DNA of 64,000 bases from Actinomycetales bacterium (lineage in GTDB: Bacteria > Actinomycetota > Actinomycetes > Actinomycetales > Cellulomonadaceae): NCBI GenBank assembly GCA_020444245.1, contig JAHLLI010000019.1, positions 40,572 to 104,571 of the forward strand. The letters are read 5' to 3'. Positions 51,411 to 61,777 of this stretch are shown here, in pieces. A model generated the notes under the pieces. The model saw nothing but the letters and a program-made list of their open reading frames with translations, ran no database searches and had not been told where the DNA came from. Numbering within the stretch: position 1 is the stretch's first letter; each line of letters opens with the position of its first letter. The position numbers and the translations under genes were made by a program.

Positions 51411-52729
51411 CAGGCGTCCTTGGCGGCCCGGAAGCCGGCGTCCAGGTCGGCCAGGATGTCGTCCACGTGCTCGATGCCGACGGCGAGCCGGACCAGGCCG
51501 GGCGTCACGCCGGACAGCGCCTGCTCCTCCGGCGTCAGCTGGCTGTGCGTGGTCGAGGCCGGGTGGATCACCAGCGAGCGCACGTCGCCGATGTTCGCCA
51601 CGTTGGAGTGCAGCTCCAGGGCGGACACGAAGGCCTTGCCCGCCTCGGCGCCGCCGGCCAGCTCGAAGGACAGCACCGCGCCGGCGCCGCGCGGGGCGTA
51701 CTTGAGCTGGTTGGCGTGCCACGGCGAGGACTCGAGTCCTGCGTAGTTGACGCCGAGCACGTCCTCGCGCGCCTCGAGCCACTCGGCGACCCGCTGGGCG
51801 TTGGCCACGTGGCGCTCGACCCGCAGCGAGAGGGTCTCGATGCCCTGGGCGATGAGGAAGGCGTTGAACGGGCTGATCGCGGAGCCCAGGTCGCGCAGCA
51901 GCTGCACGCGGGCCTTGAGGATGAACGCGAGGTTCACGCCGAACGCGCCGCCCACGCCCAGGTCCCGCGCGAACACCAGACCGTTGTAGGACGGGTCCGG
52001 GGTGTTGTAGTTCGGGAACCGCTCGGGGTGCTGGGCGAAGTCGAACGTCCCGCCGTCGACGATCACGCCGCCGATCGCGGTCCCGTGCCCGCCCAGGTAC
52101 TTGGTGGCCGAGTGCACGACGATGTCCGCGCCCCAGCGCAGCGGGTTGATGAGGTACGGCGTGGCCACCGTGTTGTCGACGATGAGCGGGACGCCCGCCT
52201 CGTGCGCGATCGTGGCGACGGTCTCGATGTCGAGCACGTCGGACCTGGGGTTCGGGATGGTCTCGCCGAAGAACAGCTTGGTGTTGGGCCGGACGGCGTC
52301 GCGCCACTGCTGCGGGTCGTGCGGGTCGGTGACGAACGTCGTCTCGATGCCCAGCTTGGGCAGCGTGTAGTGCAGCAGGTTGTACGTGCCGCCGTACAGC
52401 GACGAGGACGCGACCACGTGGTCCCCGGCCTCGGCGATGTTGAGGATCGCGACGGTCTCGGCGGCCTGGCCGGAGGAGACCAGCAGGGCGCCGACGCCGC
52501 CCTCGAGGTCGGCGATCCGGTTCTCGACGGTCTCGGTGGTCGGGTTGCCGATCCGGGTGTAGATCGGGCCGAGCTCCTTGAGAGCGAACCGGTCGGCGGC
52601 CTGCTCGGCCGAGTCGAAGACGAAGGACGTGGTCTGGTAGATCGGCAGGGCGCGGGCGCCGGTGGCGGCGTCCGGGGTCTGGCCGGCGTGGATCTGGCGG
52701 GTCTCGAAGGACCAGTGCTGGGTGCTCAT
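51410..52729 (-). CDS. metY: O-acetylhomoserine aminocarboxypropyltransferase (O-acetylhomoserine sulfhydrylase)
   Basis: A 439-residue PLP enzyme of the Cys/Met metabolism family that makes L-homocysteine from O-acetylhomoserine and sulfide. The PLP lysine is in VVHSATKYLGGHG; other landmarks are YGGTYNLLHYTLP, DNTVATPYLINPLRWGAD and the C-terminal LVIHPASTTHSQ. Together with metX downstream it forms the direct sulfhydrylation route. The ATG at 52,729 follows AGGAGCC. The 5' region is several hundred bases without a gene, and could hold a regulatory leader. Confidence 0.95.
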   Translation of the reverse strand: MSTQHWSFETRQIHAGQTPDAATGARALPIYQTTSFVFDSAEQAADRFALKELGPIYTRIGNPTTETVENRIADLEGGVGALLVSSGQAAETVAILNIAEAGDHVVASSSLYGGTYNLLHYTLPKLGIETTFVTDPHDPQQWRDAVRPNTKLFFGETIPNPRSDVLDIETVATIAHEAGVPLIVDNTVATPYLINPLRWGADIVVHSATKYLGGHGTAIGGVIVDGGTFDFAQHPERFPNYNTPDPSYNGLVFARDLGVGGAFGVNLAFILKARVQLLRDLGSAISPFNAFLIAQGIETLSLRVERHVANAQRVAEWLEAREDVLGVNYAGLESSPWHANQLKYAPRGAGAVLSFELAGGAEAGKAFVSALELHSNVANIGDVRSLVIHPASTTHSQLTPEEQALSGVTPGLVRLAVGIEHVDDILADLDAGFRAAKDA

Positions 52730-53227
52730 CGTGGCTCCTGGATGGGTGGGTGCGGGAGACCACGGGCAGCGTGCTGACCCTGGCCGGCCCGCAAGGGGGT
52801 CGGGGCAGGTGTGGCACGTCGGGGTTCAGGCCCGCCGGTACGTGGCGCCGTAGCGCCTGGGTTCACCGGAGTGCGGGCATGCCGAACGTGCGCGTCAGCG
52901 GCACATTCGGCGGGTCATGGCGGTGAGCGTACGGCCAGGAGTCCACGTCGCCGAACACCCGTCTCGCGATCCGGGACGCCACGCACCCTTTCGCCCGGTT
53001 CGGGACGTTGGGCCGCGGCCCCGGGGCGCGCCGGGTGGTCGGGTGGCCGAATCGCGAGAAGCGGCGAGGGCGCGTCGTCAAGGCGACGCGCCGACGTGTC
53101 GATGACCGGGATGCGACTCACCCGAACGGGTGGTGGCTGGTGTATACGGATGATGTTGGTGTTACTGGTGTTCACTTCTGTGAGCAAAGCCAGTAGCGTC
53201 GGCGTCGACCGGTGAGGGGAGCAGCGC
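52730..53227. other. 498-base intergenic region between divergent metY and NlpC/P60 genes
   Basis: No gene is supported here. Towards metY the minus-strand leader contains a possible hairpin (GGCGC-TAC-GGCGCC type) and GCGGGCCGGCC, but not the conserved parts of a SAM riboswitch as I know them. Towards the hydrolase, a 9-bp stem GGCGCGTCG (53,069-53,077) / CGACGCGCC (53,084-53,092) and a more AT-rich stretch near 53,140-53,195 with TATACG could hold a promoter. Both are weak. Confidence 0.4.
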
Positions 53228-54607
53228 ATGCGGGGGACGCGTCGCGCCGCGGTCGTCGCTGCCCTCGCGCTGACCGCCGGGGTGCTCGGCGGCTCCGCCT
53301 CCTGGGCCGATCCGGTCGACGACCAGGACGTGGCCGCCGCCAAGGCGGCCGTCGACGATGCGGCCACTGCCGTCGCACGCATCGAGGTCGAGCTCGCGCT
53401 CCAGCAGGACCGACTCGACGCCGCGTGGCAGGCGGTGGGGGTCGCCGGCGAGGCCTACACGCAGGCCACCGTCGACGCCGACGCCGCCACGGCCGTCAGC
53501 CGCGAGGCGACCACCAGGGCGCGAGCGGCCGAGCAGGCCGCCGAGCAGGCGCGTGCCGAGCTGGCCGCCATCGCCCTGGAGGCCTACCGCTCCGGCGGGA
53601 CGATGGACACCGTCGGGGCACTGCTGAGCTCGGACGGCATCGACGACCTGGTCGCCCGCACCGACGCGATCGAGCGCCTCGGCAGCCGGGCGGACCGCGC
53701 CCTGCAACGGTTCGAGGCCGCCGACGTGGTCGCCACCACGCTCCAGGCCCACGCCTCCACCGCCGCCCAGCAGGCGCAGGACGCCGCAGACCGCGCCCAG
53801 CAGACCCTCGCCGAGGCTCAGCAGGCCCGGACCGAGGCGGAGCAGACGGTCTCCGACGTCCAGGCCGAGCGCGAGAACCTCATCATCCGGCTGGCGTCGG
53901 CGCGTCAGGTGTCGGTGGACGTCGAGCGCCGGCGTCAGGCCCAGCTCGACGCCGAGCGCCAGGCTCGCCAGGAGGCCGCGGCGCGGGCCGAGCGGGAGAA
54001 GGCCACGCCGGCCACCCAGCCGACCCCCGTCAGCCGGCCGACCTCCCCGCCGACCGGGACCACCACCTCCCCGACCCCGACGTCCACGCCGGTGGTCTCG
54101 CCCAGCCCGACCGCCACGTCGAGCCCGACCGCCGCACCGAGCCCGAGCCCCACGCCGAGCCCGAGCGCCTCACCGACCCCCGCCCCCACCCCGGCGCCGG
54201 ACCCGTACGGGCTCGGCACCGGGTCCCAGCGCGGCTCGGCGGCCCAGGGACAGGCGGCGGTCGACTGGGCGCTGGCCCGGGTCGGCACCCCGTACGTGTA
54301 CGGCGGGTCGGGCCCGGACTCCTACGACTGCTCCGGCCTGACGATGCGCGCATGGCAGGCCGCCGGTGTGTCCCTGTACCGCACCTCGCGTGACCAGTAC
54401 CGCCAGGTGCGCAAGATCTCCTACGGCGACCTGCGCCCCGGCGACCTGGTGTTCTGGGGAACGGACCCGTCCAACCCCGGCAGCGTCTACCACGTGGCGA
54501 TGTACATCGGCGGCGGTCAGATCGTCGAGGCCCCGCGGCCCGGCCTGACCGTCCGGGTCACCGCGATGCGCTGGTCGGGCACGATGCCCTACGCCGGACG
54601 GCCCTGA
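53228..54607 (+). CDS. Secreted NlpC/P60 peptidoglycan endopeptidase (RipA-like)
   Basis: A 459-residue exported hydrolase. A signal peptide (residues 1-27) is followed by a long coiled-coil (about 30-235), a Pro/Thr/Ser-rich linker, and a C-terminal NlpC/P60 domain. Catalytic Cys lies in SYDCSGLTMRAW and the His in VYHVAMYIGGG, so it is intact; the domain cuts peptide cross-links of peptidoglycan. The coiled coil resembles the inhibitory or FtsX-contacting part of RipA/CwlO-type proteins. GAGGGGAG precedes the ATG. Likely role: cell division or growth of the wall. Confidence 0.92.
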   Translation: MRGTRRAAVVAALALTAGVLGGSASWADPVDDQDVAAAKAAVDDAATAVARIEVELALQQDRLDAAWQAVGVAGEAYTQATVDADAATAVSREATTRARAAEQAAEQARAELAAIALEAYRSGGTMDTVGALLSSDGIDDLVARTDAIERLGSRADRALQRFEAADVVATTLQAHASTAAQQAQDAADRAQQTLAEAQQARTEAEQTVSDVQAERENLIIRLASARQVSVDVERRRQAQLDAERQARQEAAARAEREKATPATQPTPVSRPTSPPTGTTTSPTPTSTPVVSPSPTATSSPTAAPSPSPTPSPSASPTPAPTPAPDPYGLGTGSQRGSAAQGQAAVDWALARVGTPYVYGGSGPDSYDCSGLTMRAWQAAGVSLYRTSRDQYRQVRKISYGDLRPGDLVFWGTDPSNPGSVYHVAMYIGGGQIVEAPRPGLTVRVTAMRWSGTMPYAGRP

Positions 54608-54616
54608 CCTGACCGG

Positions 54617-54817
54617 TCAGCTCGCGAGCGGCACGTGCCGCATCCGGCCGGGCCGGCGGAACTCGGCGATCGTCTCCACGGCATAGCGGAACCGCGGGAC
54701 CTCGACCTGGGCCACGTCGACGACCTCGACCTCGAGCACCTCGCCGGCCTCGTGGGCGTCGCTGGTGCCCAGCACCTCGCCGTCCAGGGGGCCGTCGACG
54801 AGCAGGTACCTCGGCAT
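54617..54817 (-). CDS. Small protein of unknown function (66 aa)
   Basis: A 66-residue protein with a compact beta-rich pattern (RYLLVDGPLDGEVLGT ... VLEVEVVDVAQVEVPRFRYAV). GGAGAGGAGGG precedes the ATG and selects it over longer readings. No cysteine, membrane or signal segment. It stands alone between convergent neighbours. Probably a small conserved actinobacterial protein; not recognised. Confidence 0.55.
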   Translation of the reverse strand: MPRYLLVDGPLDGEVLGTSDAHEAGEVLEVEVVDVAQVEVPRFRYAVETIAEFRRPGRMRHVPLAS

Positions 54818-55003
54818 GGCGCCCTCCTCTCCTGTGACCTGGTCCACCACGCTAGGTCGCGGGGATGAACCGGCGGCGACGCGTGGGTGTCGGCCCGACG
54901 GCCGTCGGGCGTCGGGGCCTCGTCCCTCAGATCGGCAGGAGGGCGTGCGGGTCAAGCGGTCGCAGCCGTGGAAGCGGCCGGCGGCGCGGCGGTGGGCGCT
55001 CGC

Positions 55004-55519
55004 CTAGTGGCCGGCGCCGGGCTTCGGGTGGCCGTACCCGGCGTCCTTGGCGCGCTGGTAGGAGCGGGCGATCTCCTCCTCGGCGGCGGCCTTGTCCACC
55101 CAGTGCGCGCCCTCGACGGACTTGCCGGGCTCCAGGTCCTTGTAGACCTCGAAGAAGTGCTGGATCTCCAGGCGGTGGAACTCCGAGATGTCGTCGATGT
55201 CCTGGCGCCACGACGCGCGCTGGTCGCCGACGGGCACGCACAGCACCTTGTCGTCGCCGCCCATCTCGTCGCGCATCCGGAACATGCCCAGGGCGCGGCA
55301 GCGGATCAGGCAGCCCGGGAAGGTCGGCTCCTCGAGCAGCACGAGGGCGTCCAGCGGGTCGCCGTCCTCGCCCAACGTGTCGTCGATGAAGCCGTAGTCG
55401 TCCGGGTAGCGCGTGGAGGTGAACAGCATCCGGTCCAGCTTGATGCGACCGGTCTCGTGGTCCACCTCGTACTTGTTGCGGTTTCCCTTGGGGATCTCGA
55501 TCGTGACGTCGAACTCCAC
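55004..55519 (-). CDS. ppa: Inorganic pyrophosphatase (family I)
   Basis: A 171-residue soluble pyrophosphatase that hydrolyses PPi from biosynthesis and so pulls those reactions forward. The family signature is clear: [26 protein letters not shown], and the metal-binding [23 protein letters not shown] and GKSVEGAHW complete the active site. GGAGGAGAACC precedes the start (GTG). It is divergent from dacB, with 120 bases between. Confidence 0.95.
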   Translation of the reverse strand: MEFDVTIEIPKGNRNKYEVDHETGRIKLDRMLFTSTRYPDDYGFIDDTLGEDGDPLDALVLLEEPTFPGCLIRCRALGMFRMRDEMGGDDKVLCVPVGDQRASWRQDIDDISEFHRLEIQHFFEVYKDLEPGKSVEGAHWVDKAAAEEEIARSYQRAKDAGYGHPKPGAGH

Positions 55520-55639
55520 GGTTCTCCTCCGGCCGGCACGTGGTGGACGCTGGGTGACCTAGTGTGACGCATCGACGGCTGCAGCGCCGCTACGGGCGAC
55601 CGGCGTTGCGTGGTGGCGGGTGAGGAGGAGGCAGTGGGC

Positions 55640-57064
55640 GTGCGAGGGCGGGCGCTGATCACCGGCGGCCTGGTCGCCGTGCTCGGCCTGGGCGCCGGCT
55701 GGCTGACCCTCGACGCGCTCGACCTCGCTCCGGGGGTCCTCACGCTCGAGCCCCCGCCGCCGAGGGCCGAGCCGTTCCCCACCGCGCCGGGCGCGACCGC
55801 GGCCGACCCGGTCGCCCCGGTGATCTCCGACCTGGACCCCGGTGCCCCGCTGCCCGACGCCGCGACCGTCGCGGGCTGGGCCGCCGCGCTGGTCGGCGAC
55901 GACCGGATGGGCGCCTCCACCTCGGTCATCGTGTCCGACGTGCTGACCGGGACGGTGCTGGCGGACCTGTCCGGCGACGTCGGCCAGGTCCCGGCGTCCA
56001 CCGCGAAGATCCTCACCGCGATGGCCGCGATCTCCGCGCTCGGGCCGGACGCCACGCTCCCGACCACCGTCGTGCAGACCGAGCCGGGTCGGCTGGTGCT
56101 GGTGGGCGGCGGCGACATGATGCTCGCGGCCGGCCACGGCGACCCCGGGGCGGTCGTCGGCCACGCCGGCCTGGCCGACCTCGCCGACCAGGTGGTCGCC
56201 AGGCTGCGGCAGGCCGGCGTGACCGAGGTGCGTCTGGGGGTCGACGACACCCTGTTCTCCGGCCCGGCGATCCACCCCGACTGGAAGGCGCCCGACGTCG
56301 CGGCCGGGTACGTGGCGGCGGTGAGCCCCGTGGGCGTCGAGATCGCCAAGACCAAGCCGGACGAGGAGTACCCGCCGCGGTACCCCGACCCCGCGCTGCA
56401 CGCCACGGCCCAGCTCGCGGACCTGCTGACCCAGGCCGGCATCACCGTGGTCGGCGACCCGACCCGGACCTCGGCGCCGGAGGGTGCGATCGAGCTCGGC
56501 CGCGTGGAGTCGGCCACCATCGCCGAGATCGTGCGCTACACGCTGCACGTCTCGGAGAACACCATCGCCGAGGTGCTGGGCCGGCTGGTCGCGGTCGAGC
56601 GGGGGCTCCCGGGCAGCTTCCAGGGAGCCGCAGCCGCGGTGCTGGCCCAGGTCGCCTACGACGGTGTGGACGTCGCGGGCGCACGTCTCGACGACTGCAG
56701 CGGCCTGTCGGCGCGGTCGAGCATCCCGGCGCGGGTGCTGGTCGACGCCGTGCGCCTGGCCGCCCAGCCCGGCAGCGAGGACCTGCTCCCGGTGCTCACC
56801 GACCTGCCGGTGGGCGGCTGGCTCGGCACGCTGTCCGACCGTTTCACCTCCGGCCCGGGACAGGGTCTGGTGCGGGCGAAGACGGGCAGCCTGCCGGGCG
56901 TGACGTCCCTGGCCGGCACGGTCCAGACCGTGGACGGCAGGCTGCTCGCCTTCGCCGTGATGGCCGACCAGACGCCGGCCGGTGGCCAGGCGCGTCCGCG
57001 CGCCGCGATCGACACCTTCGTGCAGCGGTTGGCCGGCTGCGGGTGCACCGGAGCGGCGGCGTGA
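55640..57064 (+). CDS. dacB: D-alanyl-D-alanine carboxypeptidase/endopeptidase (PBP4, DacB)
   Basis: A 474-residue penicillin-binding protein of class C, PBP4 type, anchored or exported by an N-terminal hydrophobic segment (ITGGLVAVLGLGAGWLTL). The three active-site motifs are present: STAK (SxxK), SEN (SxN) and KTGSLPG (KTG). It cuts terminal D-Ala from peptidoglycan stems. The GTG at 55,640 has GGAGGAGG at a good spacing; GTG 55,634 is too close to it. Its stop overlaps the next start by four bases, the beginning of the dacB-tilS-hpt operon. Confidence 0.9.
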   Translation: MRGRALITGGLVAVLGLGAGWLTLDALDLAPGVLTLEPPPPRAEPFPTAPGATAADPVAPVISDLDPGAPLPDAATVAGWAAALVGDDRMGASTSVIVSDVLTGTVLADLSGDVGQVPASTAKILTAMAAISALGPDATLPTTVVQTEPGRLVLVGGGDMMLAAGHGDPGAVVGHAGLADLADQVVARLRQAGVTEVRLGVDDTLFSGPAIHPDWKAPDVAAGYVAAVSPVGVEIAKTKPDEEYPPRYPDPALHATAQLADLLTQAGITVVGDPTRTSAPEGAIELGRVESATIAEIVRYTLHVSENTIAEVLGRLVAVERGLPGSFQGAAAAVLAQVAYDGVDVAGARLDDCSGLSARSSIPARVLVDAVRLAAQPGSEDLLPVLTDLPVGGWLGTLSDRFTSGPGQGLVRAKTGSLPGVTSLAGTVQTVDGRLLAFAVMADQTPAGGQARPRAAIDTFVQRLAGCGCTGAAA

Positions 57065-58059
57065 GCGGGCACGCGGACGCCTTCGACGCCGACCGCGCCG
57101 GTCGATGGGCAGCGCGGCTCATCCCGCCGGGCCACATCCCGGACCGGGACGAGGCGGCGGGTCTGGTCGAGGGTCTGCACCGAGCAGCGGATCGGGCCCG
57201 TCCGCTCGCCGAGCACGCCGCCCGGATGGGGCCGGCGCTGGACACGGCCGGTCGCCCGGAGCCGGGCCCCGTGCTGGTCGTGGACCGGGCCGGCTGGGCC
57301 CGGGCGGCGGCACAGTCGATGGTGGCGATGGTCGGGCCCGCCCTGCCCGGCGGTCGATCGGCGACCGCGCAGCTCGCGGTGGCGCTGGCCGTGCTGGGCA
57401 CCCGTGTGCTGGGCCAGTTCGACCCGTACCACGGCGACGGGCGGTTGCTGCTCGTCGCGCCGTCGATCCTGGAGATCGGGCGGGCGATGGACGTCGACCA
57501 CGACGACTTCGCGCTGTGGGTCGCCGTCCACGAGCAGACCCACGCGCTGCAGTTCGCGGCCGCTCCGTGGCTCGCCGGACACCTGAGCTCCGAGGCCACC
57601 GGGCTGATGGAGTCGCTCGCGGGCGCGGGCACCGACCTGTCCGCGGTGCTCGGCTCGGCGGTGCGCGCGCTGCGGGGCGGCGACGACGTACCGATGGCCG
57701 CGATGCTCGACGACGAGCAGCGTGAGGGCCTTGACCGCGTCACCGCGACGATGGCCCTGCTCGAGGGGCACGCGGACGTCGCGATGGACGCGGTGCCTGC
57801 GACGGTGATCCGCTCGCGGCGCCGGCTGCGGGAGAAGATGGCGGCGCGGCGCTCGGCCGGCGGCGCCCAGCGGGTGCTGCGGCGGTTGATGGGCATGGAG
57901 GCCAAGCACGCCCAGTACCGCGACGGCGCCGTCTTCGTGCGGGAGGTCCGCCGCGCGGCGCCCGACGCGCTGGACGTCGCCTGGACGGAGCCCGCGGCGC
58001 TGCCGACCGGAGCCGAGATCGCCGACCCCGCGGCCTGGCTGCGCCGGACCCGGCCATGA
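57061..58059 (+). CDS. Zinc-dependent metalloprotease-like protein (DUF2342)
   Basis: A 332-residue protein of the DUF2342 family, which is found only in actinobacteria between dacB and tilS. A zinc motif HExxH is present as [11 protein letters not shown], and a second helix with EGHADVAMD carries a histidine and aspartate. Function is unknown; the family is described as a zincin-like metalloprotease. It shares its start with the dacB stop and its stop with the tilS start, so the group is translated together. Confidence 0.85.
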   Translation: MSGHADAFDADRAGRWAARLIPPGHIPDRDEAAGLVEGLHRAADRARPLAEHAARMGPALDTAGRPEPGPVLVVDRAGWARAAAQSMVAMVGPALPGGRSATAQLAVALAVLGTRVLGQFDPYHGDGRLLLVAPSILEIGRAMDVDHDDFALWVAVHEQTHALQFAAAPWLAGHLSSEATGLMESLAGAGTDLSAVLGSAVRALRGGDDVPMAAMLDDEQREGLDRVTATMALLEGHADVAMDAVPATVIRSRRRLREKMAARRSAGGAQRVLRRLMGMEAKHAQYRDGAVFVREVRRAAPDALDVAWTEPAALPTGAEIADPAAWLRRTRP

Positions 58060-59081
58060 CCGGACCCGACCCCGCCGTCGCCGCGGTACGCGCCGCGCTG
58101 CGCGACGACCTCGCGGCCCTCGCCGCGGCCGACGACGCGCTGGTGCTCGTGGCCTGCTCCGGCGGCCCCGACTCCCTCGCGCTCGCGGCGGGGACCGCGT
58201 TCGTCGCACCACGGTTGGGTCTGCGCGCGGGCGTGGTCGTGGTCGACCACGGGCTCCAGCCGGACAGCGCCGACGTCGCGGCGCGAGCCGCCGCCGTGTG
58301 CCGGTCGCTGGGCCTCGACCCGGCGCAGGTCCGCGTGGTCGAGCCGGACGGCCCGAGCGAGGCGGCGCTGCGGGCGGCGCGGTACGCGGCCCTCGAGGCC
58401 GCCGCGGACGAGCTCGGCGCCGTCGCGGTGCTGCTCGCCCACACGCTGGACGACCAGGCCGAGCAGGTGCTGCTGGGTCTGGCCCGGGGCTCCGGTGCTC
58501 GCTCGCTGGCCGGGATGCCCGCGGTGCGCGGCCGGTTGCGCCGCCCGCTGCTCGGGCTGCGCCGGGAGGTGCTCGGGGCGTCGTGCGCGGCGCAGGGCCT
58601 GGAGCCGTGGCACGACCCGACCAACCTGCCCGAGGGTGGGGGAGCGCGGCGCTCGTCGGTGCGGCACACGCTCCTGCCGGTGCTCGAGAAGGCACTCGGT
58701 CCCGGGGTGGCGCCCGCACTGGCGCGGACCGCCGACCTGCTGCGCGCGGATGCCGAGGTGCTCGAGCCGATGTCGGACGAGCTCCTCGCCCGGGCGCGCG
58801 ACGCGGCCGCTCCGGGAACGGCTCCGGGGCTGGACGTCAACCTGCTCGCGGCCGCGCCGACCGCGGTACGCACCCGGGCGCTGCGCACCGCGCTGATCGA
58901 CTGGGGTGCGCCCGCAGGCGCGCTGTCGGCCGCGCACGTGGCCGCGGTCGACGCCCTGGTGACGCGCTGGTCGGGCCAGGGGCCGGCGCACCTGCCCGGT
59001 CTCCTGGTCGAGCGGCGGTATGGCAGGCTGAGCCCGCACACGCCGACCAGCCAGCCGGGGAGCGACGGTGGACGCAGCTGA
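58056..59081 (+). CDS. tilS: tRNA(Ile)-lysidine synthetase
   Basis: A 341-residue PP-loop ATPase that attaches lysine to C34 of tRNA-Ile (CAU), so that it reads AUA. The ATP-binding PP-loop is [12 protein letters not shown] near residue 30. [20 protein letters not shown] and [10 protein letters not shown] follow in the N-terminal domain; the C-terminal tRNA-binding region is short, as in many actinobacteria. The ATG overlaps the metalloprotease stop (ATGA), and its end overlaps hpt by 14 bases. Confidence 0.93.
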   Translation: MTGPDPAVAAVRAALRDDLAALAAADDALVLVACSGGPDSLALAAGTAFVAPRLGLRAGVVVVDHGLQPDSADVAARAAAVCRSLGLDPAQVRVVEPDGPSEAALRAARYAALEAAADELGAVAVLLAHTLDDQAEQVLLGLARGSGARSLAGMPAVRGRLRRPLLGLRREVLGASCAAQGLEPWHDPTNLPEGGGARRSSVRHTLLPVLEKALGPGVAPALARTADLLRADAEVLEPMSDELLARARDAAAPGTAPGLDVNLLAAAPTAVRTRALRTALIDWGAPAGALSAAHVAAVDALVTRWSGQGPAHLPGLLVERRYGRLSPHTPTSQPGSDGGRS

Positions 59082-59622
59082 CATGGGCGCCGATCTCGAG
59101 CGGGTGCTCCTCACGAAGGAGCAGCTCGAGGCCCGGCTCGACGAGATCGCGGCCCAGGTGGACGCCGACTACGCGGGCCGTGACGTGCTCCTGGTCGGGG
59201 TGCTCAAGGGCGCGATCATGGTGATGGCCGACCTGGCGCGCCGGCTCTCCCTACCGGTCCAGATGGACTGGATGGCGGTGTCGTCCTACGGGGCGGGCAC
59301 CACGTCGTCCGGGGTGGTGCGGATCCTCAAGGACCTGGACACCGACCTGTCCGGTCGGCATGTGCTGGTGGTCGAGGACATCGTCGACTCGGGGCTGACG
59401 CTCTCCTGGCTGCTGGCGAACCTGCGCAGCCGCGGCCCGGCCAGCGTCGAGATCATGACCATGCTGCGCAAGCCGGAGGCCGCCAAGGTCGAGGTCGACG
59501 TGCGCTACGTCGGGTTCGACATCCCCACCGAGTTCGTCGTGGGCTACGGCCTCGACTACGCCGAGAAGTACCGCAACCTGCCGTTCGTCGGGACCCTGGC
59601 GCCGCACGTCTACACCGACTGA
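59068..59622 (+). CDS. hpt: Hypoxanthine phosphoribosyltransferase
   Basis: A 184-residue purine salvage enzyme that makes IMP or GMP from hypoxanthine or guanine and PRPP. The PRPP-binding loop is [23 protein letters not shown] and [11 protein letters not shown] are family landmarks. The GTG at 59,068 has GGGGAG at a good distance; an in-frame ATG at 59,083 lacks one. It is next to tilS and before ftsH, the order seen throughout actinobacteria and firmicutes. A short gap before ftsH contains that gene's promoter. Confidence 0.95.
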   Translation: MDAADMGADLERVLLTKEQLEARLDEIAAQVDADYAGRDVLLVGVLKGAIMVMADLARRLSLPVQMDWMAVSSYGAGTTSSGVVRILKDLDTDLSGRHVLVVEDIVDSGLTLSWLLANLRSRGPASVEIMTMLRKPEAAKVEVDVRYVGFDIPTEFVVGYGLDYAEKYRNLPFVGTLAPHVYTD

Positions 59623-59690
59623 GCGGGGCGCCGCCGCCCGGCGGTTGCTGCCCTGGGCGAACACCGCAGGGCACGGCCAGCCTCAGCAGG

Positions 59691-59696
59691 TACCCT
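59691..59696 (+). promoter_or_regulatory. Probable -10 element for ftsH
   Basis: TACCCT at 59,691-59,696, with an A/G about seven bases later as a likely start. It would give a leader of about 48 bases with GGAAAGGG in it. The -35 is not obvious. Confidence 0.4.
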
Positions 59697-59749
59697 GCCA
59701 AGCAGACTGACCTGCGACGGAAAGGGTTCGGGGCGCGTCCCCGGCACCG

Positions 59750-61777
59750 ATGACTCTCAAGCGACTGACTCGCGGGCCGTTCCTCTGGATCGTGCTCGCC
59801 GTGCTGATCCTGTCGATCGGCGCGTCCTCGTTCATGACCCCCCAGGTGCGCCGGATCGACACCTCCGCCGGGCTGGCGCTCCTCGCCGGAGGCACCGTCG
59901 AGCAGGCCCAGGTGACCGACGGGCAGCAGCGGGTGGACCTCACCCTGTCCACCCCGTACACCAAGGACGGCGTCGACTACGGCACCCACGTGCAGTTCTA
60001 CTACGTGGCGCCTCAGGGCGAGGCGGTGGTCGAGGCGATCGCCAAGGCCGACCCGCCGCAGGGATACAACTCGCTCAACCCGCAGTCGGCGTGGTGGGAG
60101 AACCTGCTGGCGTTCGTGCTGCCGCTGGTCCTCATCATGGTGGCCTTCTGGTGGCTGATGTCCCGGATGCAGGGCGGCGGCTCGCGCGTCATGCAGTTCG
60201 GCAAGTCCCGCGCGAAGCTGGTGAGCAAGGAGACCCCGCAGGTCACCTTCGCCGACGTCGCCGGCGTGGACGAGGCGGTCGAGGAGCTCGAGGAGATCAA
60301 GGAGTTCCTCGCGGACCCGGCCAAGTTCCAGGCCGTCGGCGCCAAGATCCCCAAGGGCGTGCTGCTGTACGGCCAGCCCGGTACCGGCAAGACCCTGCTG
60401 GCCCGCGCGGTGGCCGGCGAGGCCGGCGTGCCGTTCTACTCGATCTCCGGCTCGGACTTCGTCGAGATGTTCGTCGGTGTGGGCGCCTCGCGGGTGCGCG
60501 ACCTGTTCGACCAGGCCAAGCAGAACGCCCCCGCGATCATCTTCGTCGACGAGATCGACGCGGTCGGCCGGCACCGTGGTGCGGGCCTCGGTGGCGGCCA
60601 CGACGAGCGTGAGCAGACCCTGAACCAGATGCTCGTCGAGATGGACGGCTTCGACGTCAACGCCAACGTCATCCTCATCGCCGCGACCAACCGGCCCGAC
60701 ATCCTCGACCCTGCCCTGCTGCGCCCGGGTCGGTTCGACCGCCAGATCTCCGTCGACGCGCCGGACCTGCGCGGCCGGGAGCACATCCTGCGGGTGCACG
60801 CCAAGGGCAAGCCGATGGCCCCGGACGTCGACCTCGCGGCCGTGGCCAAGCGCACGCCGGGCTTCACCGGCGCGGACCTGGCCAACGTGCTCAACGAGGC
60901 CGCGCTGCTCACCGCGCGCTCGGCCGGGCAGCTGGTGGGCAACCACGAGCTCGACGAGGCGATCGACCGCGTCATCGCCGGTCCGCAGAAGCGGACCAGG
61001 CTGATGAACGACAAGGAGAAGAAGATCACCGCGTACCACGAGGGCGGGCACGCCCTGGTGGCGGCGGCGCTGCGGTACACCGACCCGGTGACCAAGGTGA
61101 CGATCCTGCCGCGCGGTCGGGCGCTGGGCTACACCATGGTGATGCCCACCGAGGACAAGTACTCGGTGACCCGCAACGAGCTGCTCGACCAGCTCGCCTA
61201 CTCGATGGGCGGCCGGGTGGCCGAGGAGATCGTCTTCCACGACCCCACCACCGGCGCCGCCAACGACATCGAGAAGGCCACCACCACCGCCCGCAAGATG
61301 GTCACCCAGTTCGGCATGAGCGACCGGATCGGAGCGGTGCACCTCGGACAGGAGAGCGGCGAGGTGTTCCTCGGCCGCGACGTGGGCCACCAGCGCGACT
61401 ACTCCGAGGACGTCGCGGGCGCGGTGGACGTCGAGGTCCGTCGACTCATCGACGCCGCGCACGACGAGGCCTACGAGATCCTGAACCAGTACCGCGCCGT
61501 CCTGGACGACCTGGTGGTCCAGCTGCTCGAGCGCGAGACCCTGAACCAGGCCGAGCTGGCGGAGGTGTTCGGCCCGGTGACCAAGCGGGAGCCGCGCGAG
61601 GTCTGGCTGTCCAGCCCCGAGCGTCGGGTCTCCGACCTCCCTCCGGTGCAGACCGCAGCGGAGAAGGCCAGGGGGAACGGGCACGCGGTGCCGCAGGACG
61701 AGGCTGCCGCCGCCCGACCCGAGCACCCTGCCGCACCGGTCGGCGAGGTGCCCCCGGAAGGCCACCCCCGGCCGTGA
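59750..61777 (+). CDS. ftsH: ATP-dependent zinc metalloprotease FtsH
   Basis: A 675-residue membrane-bound AAA+ protease that degrades short-lived and misassembled membrane proteins. Two membrane segments flank a periplasmic loop (about residues 11-29 and 113-132). Then the AAA domain: GQPGTGKT (Walker A), [11 protein letters not shown] (Walker B), the SRH region RPGRFDRQ, and the zinc site HEGGH with a later Asp-containing ANDIEKAT. Complete. The C-terminal tail of some 60 residues is extra and Pro/Ala-rich. Its stop overlaps the folE GTG. Confidence 0.97.
   Translation: MTLKRLTRGPFLWIVLAVLILSIGASSFMTPQVRRIDTSAGLALLAGGTVEQAQVTDGQQRVDLTLSTPYTKDGVDYGTHVQFYYVAPQGEAVVEAIAKADPPQGYNSLNPQSAWWENLLAFVLPLVLIMVAFWWLMSRMQGGGSRVMQFGKSRAKLVSKETPQVTFADVAGVDEAVEELEEIKEFLADPAKFQAVGAKIPKGVLLYGQPGTGKTLLARAVAGEAGVPFYSISGSDFVEMFVGVGASRVRDLFDQAKQNAPAIIFVDEIDAVGRHRGAGLGGGHDEREQTLNQMLVEMDGFDVNANVILIAATNRPDILDPALLRPGRFDRQISVDAPDLRGREHILRVHAKGKPMAPDVDLAAVAKRTPGFTGADLANVLNEAALLTARSAGQLVGNHELDEAIDRVIAGPQKRTRLMNDKEKKITAYHEGGHALVAAALRYTDPVTKVTILPRGRALGYTMVMPTEDKYSVTRNELLDQLAYSMGGRVAEEIVFHDPTTGAANDIEKATTTARKMVTQFGMSDRIGAVHLGQESGEVFLGRDVGHQRDYSEDVAGAVDVEVRRLIDAAHDEAYEILNQYRAVLDDLVVQLLERETLNQAELAEVFGPVTKREPREVWLSSPERRVSDLPPVQTAAEKARGNGHAVPQDEAAAARPEHPAAPVGEVPPEGHPRP

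Noticed and set aside
52730..52960. SAM riboswitch upstream of metY
   Set aside because: The leader is long enough and metY is a typical target, but I do not find the conserved core of the SAM-I, SAM-II or SAM-IV classes as I know them. A covariance search is needed to settle it.
53000..53227. c-di-AMP (ydaO) riboswitch upstream of the NlpC/P60 gene
   Set aside because: Such riboswitches precede cell-wall hydrolases in many actinobacteria, and a short hairpin is visible, but the conserved GCCGAAT / GGTGA core is not there in order.
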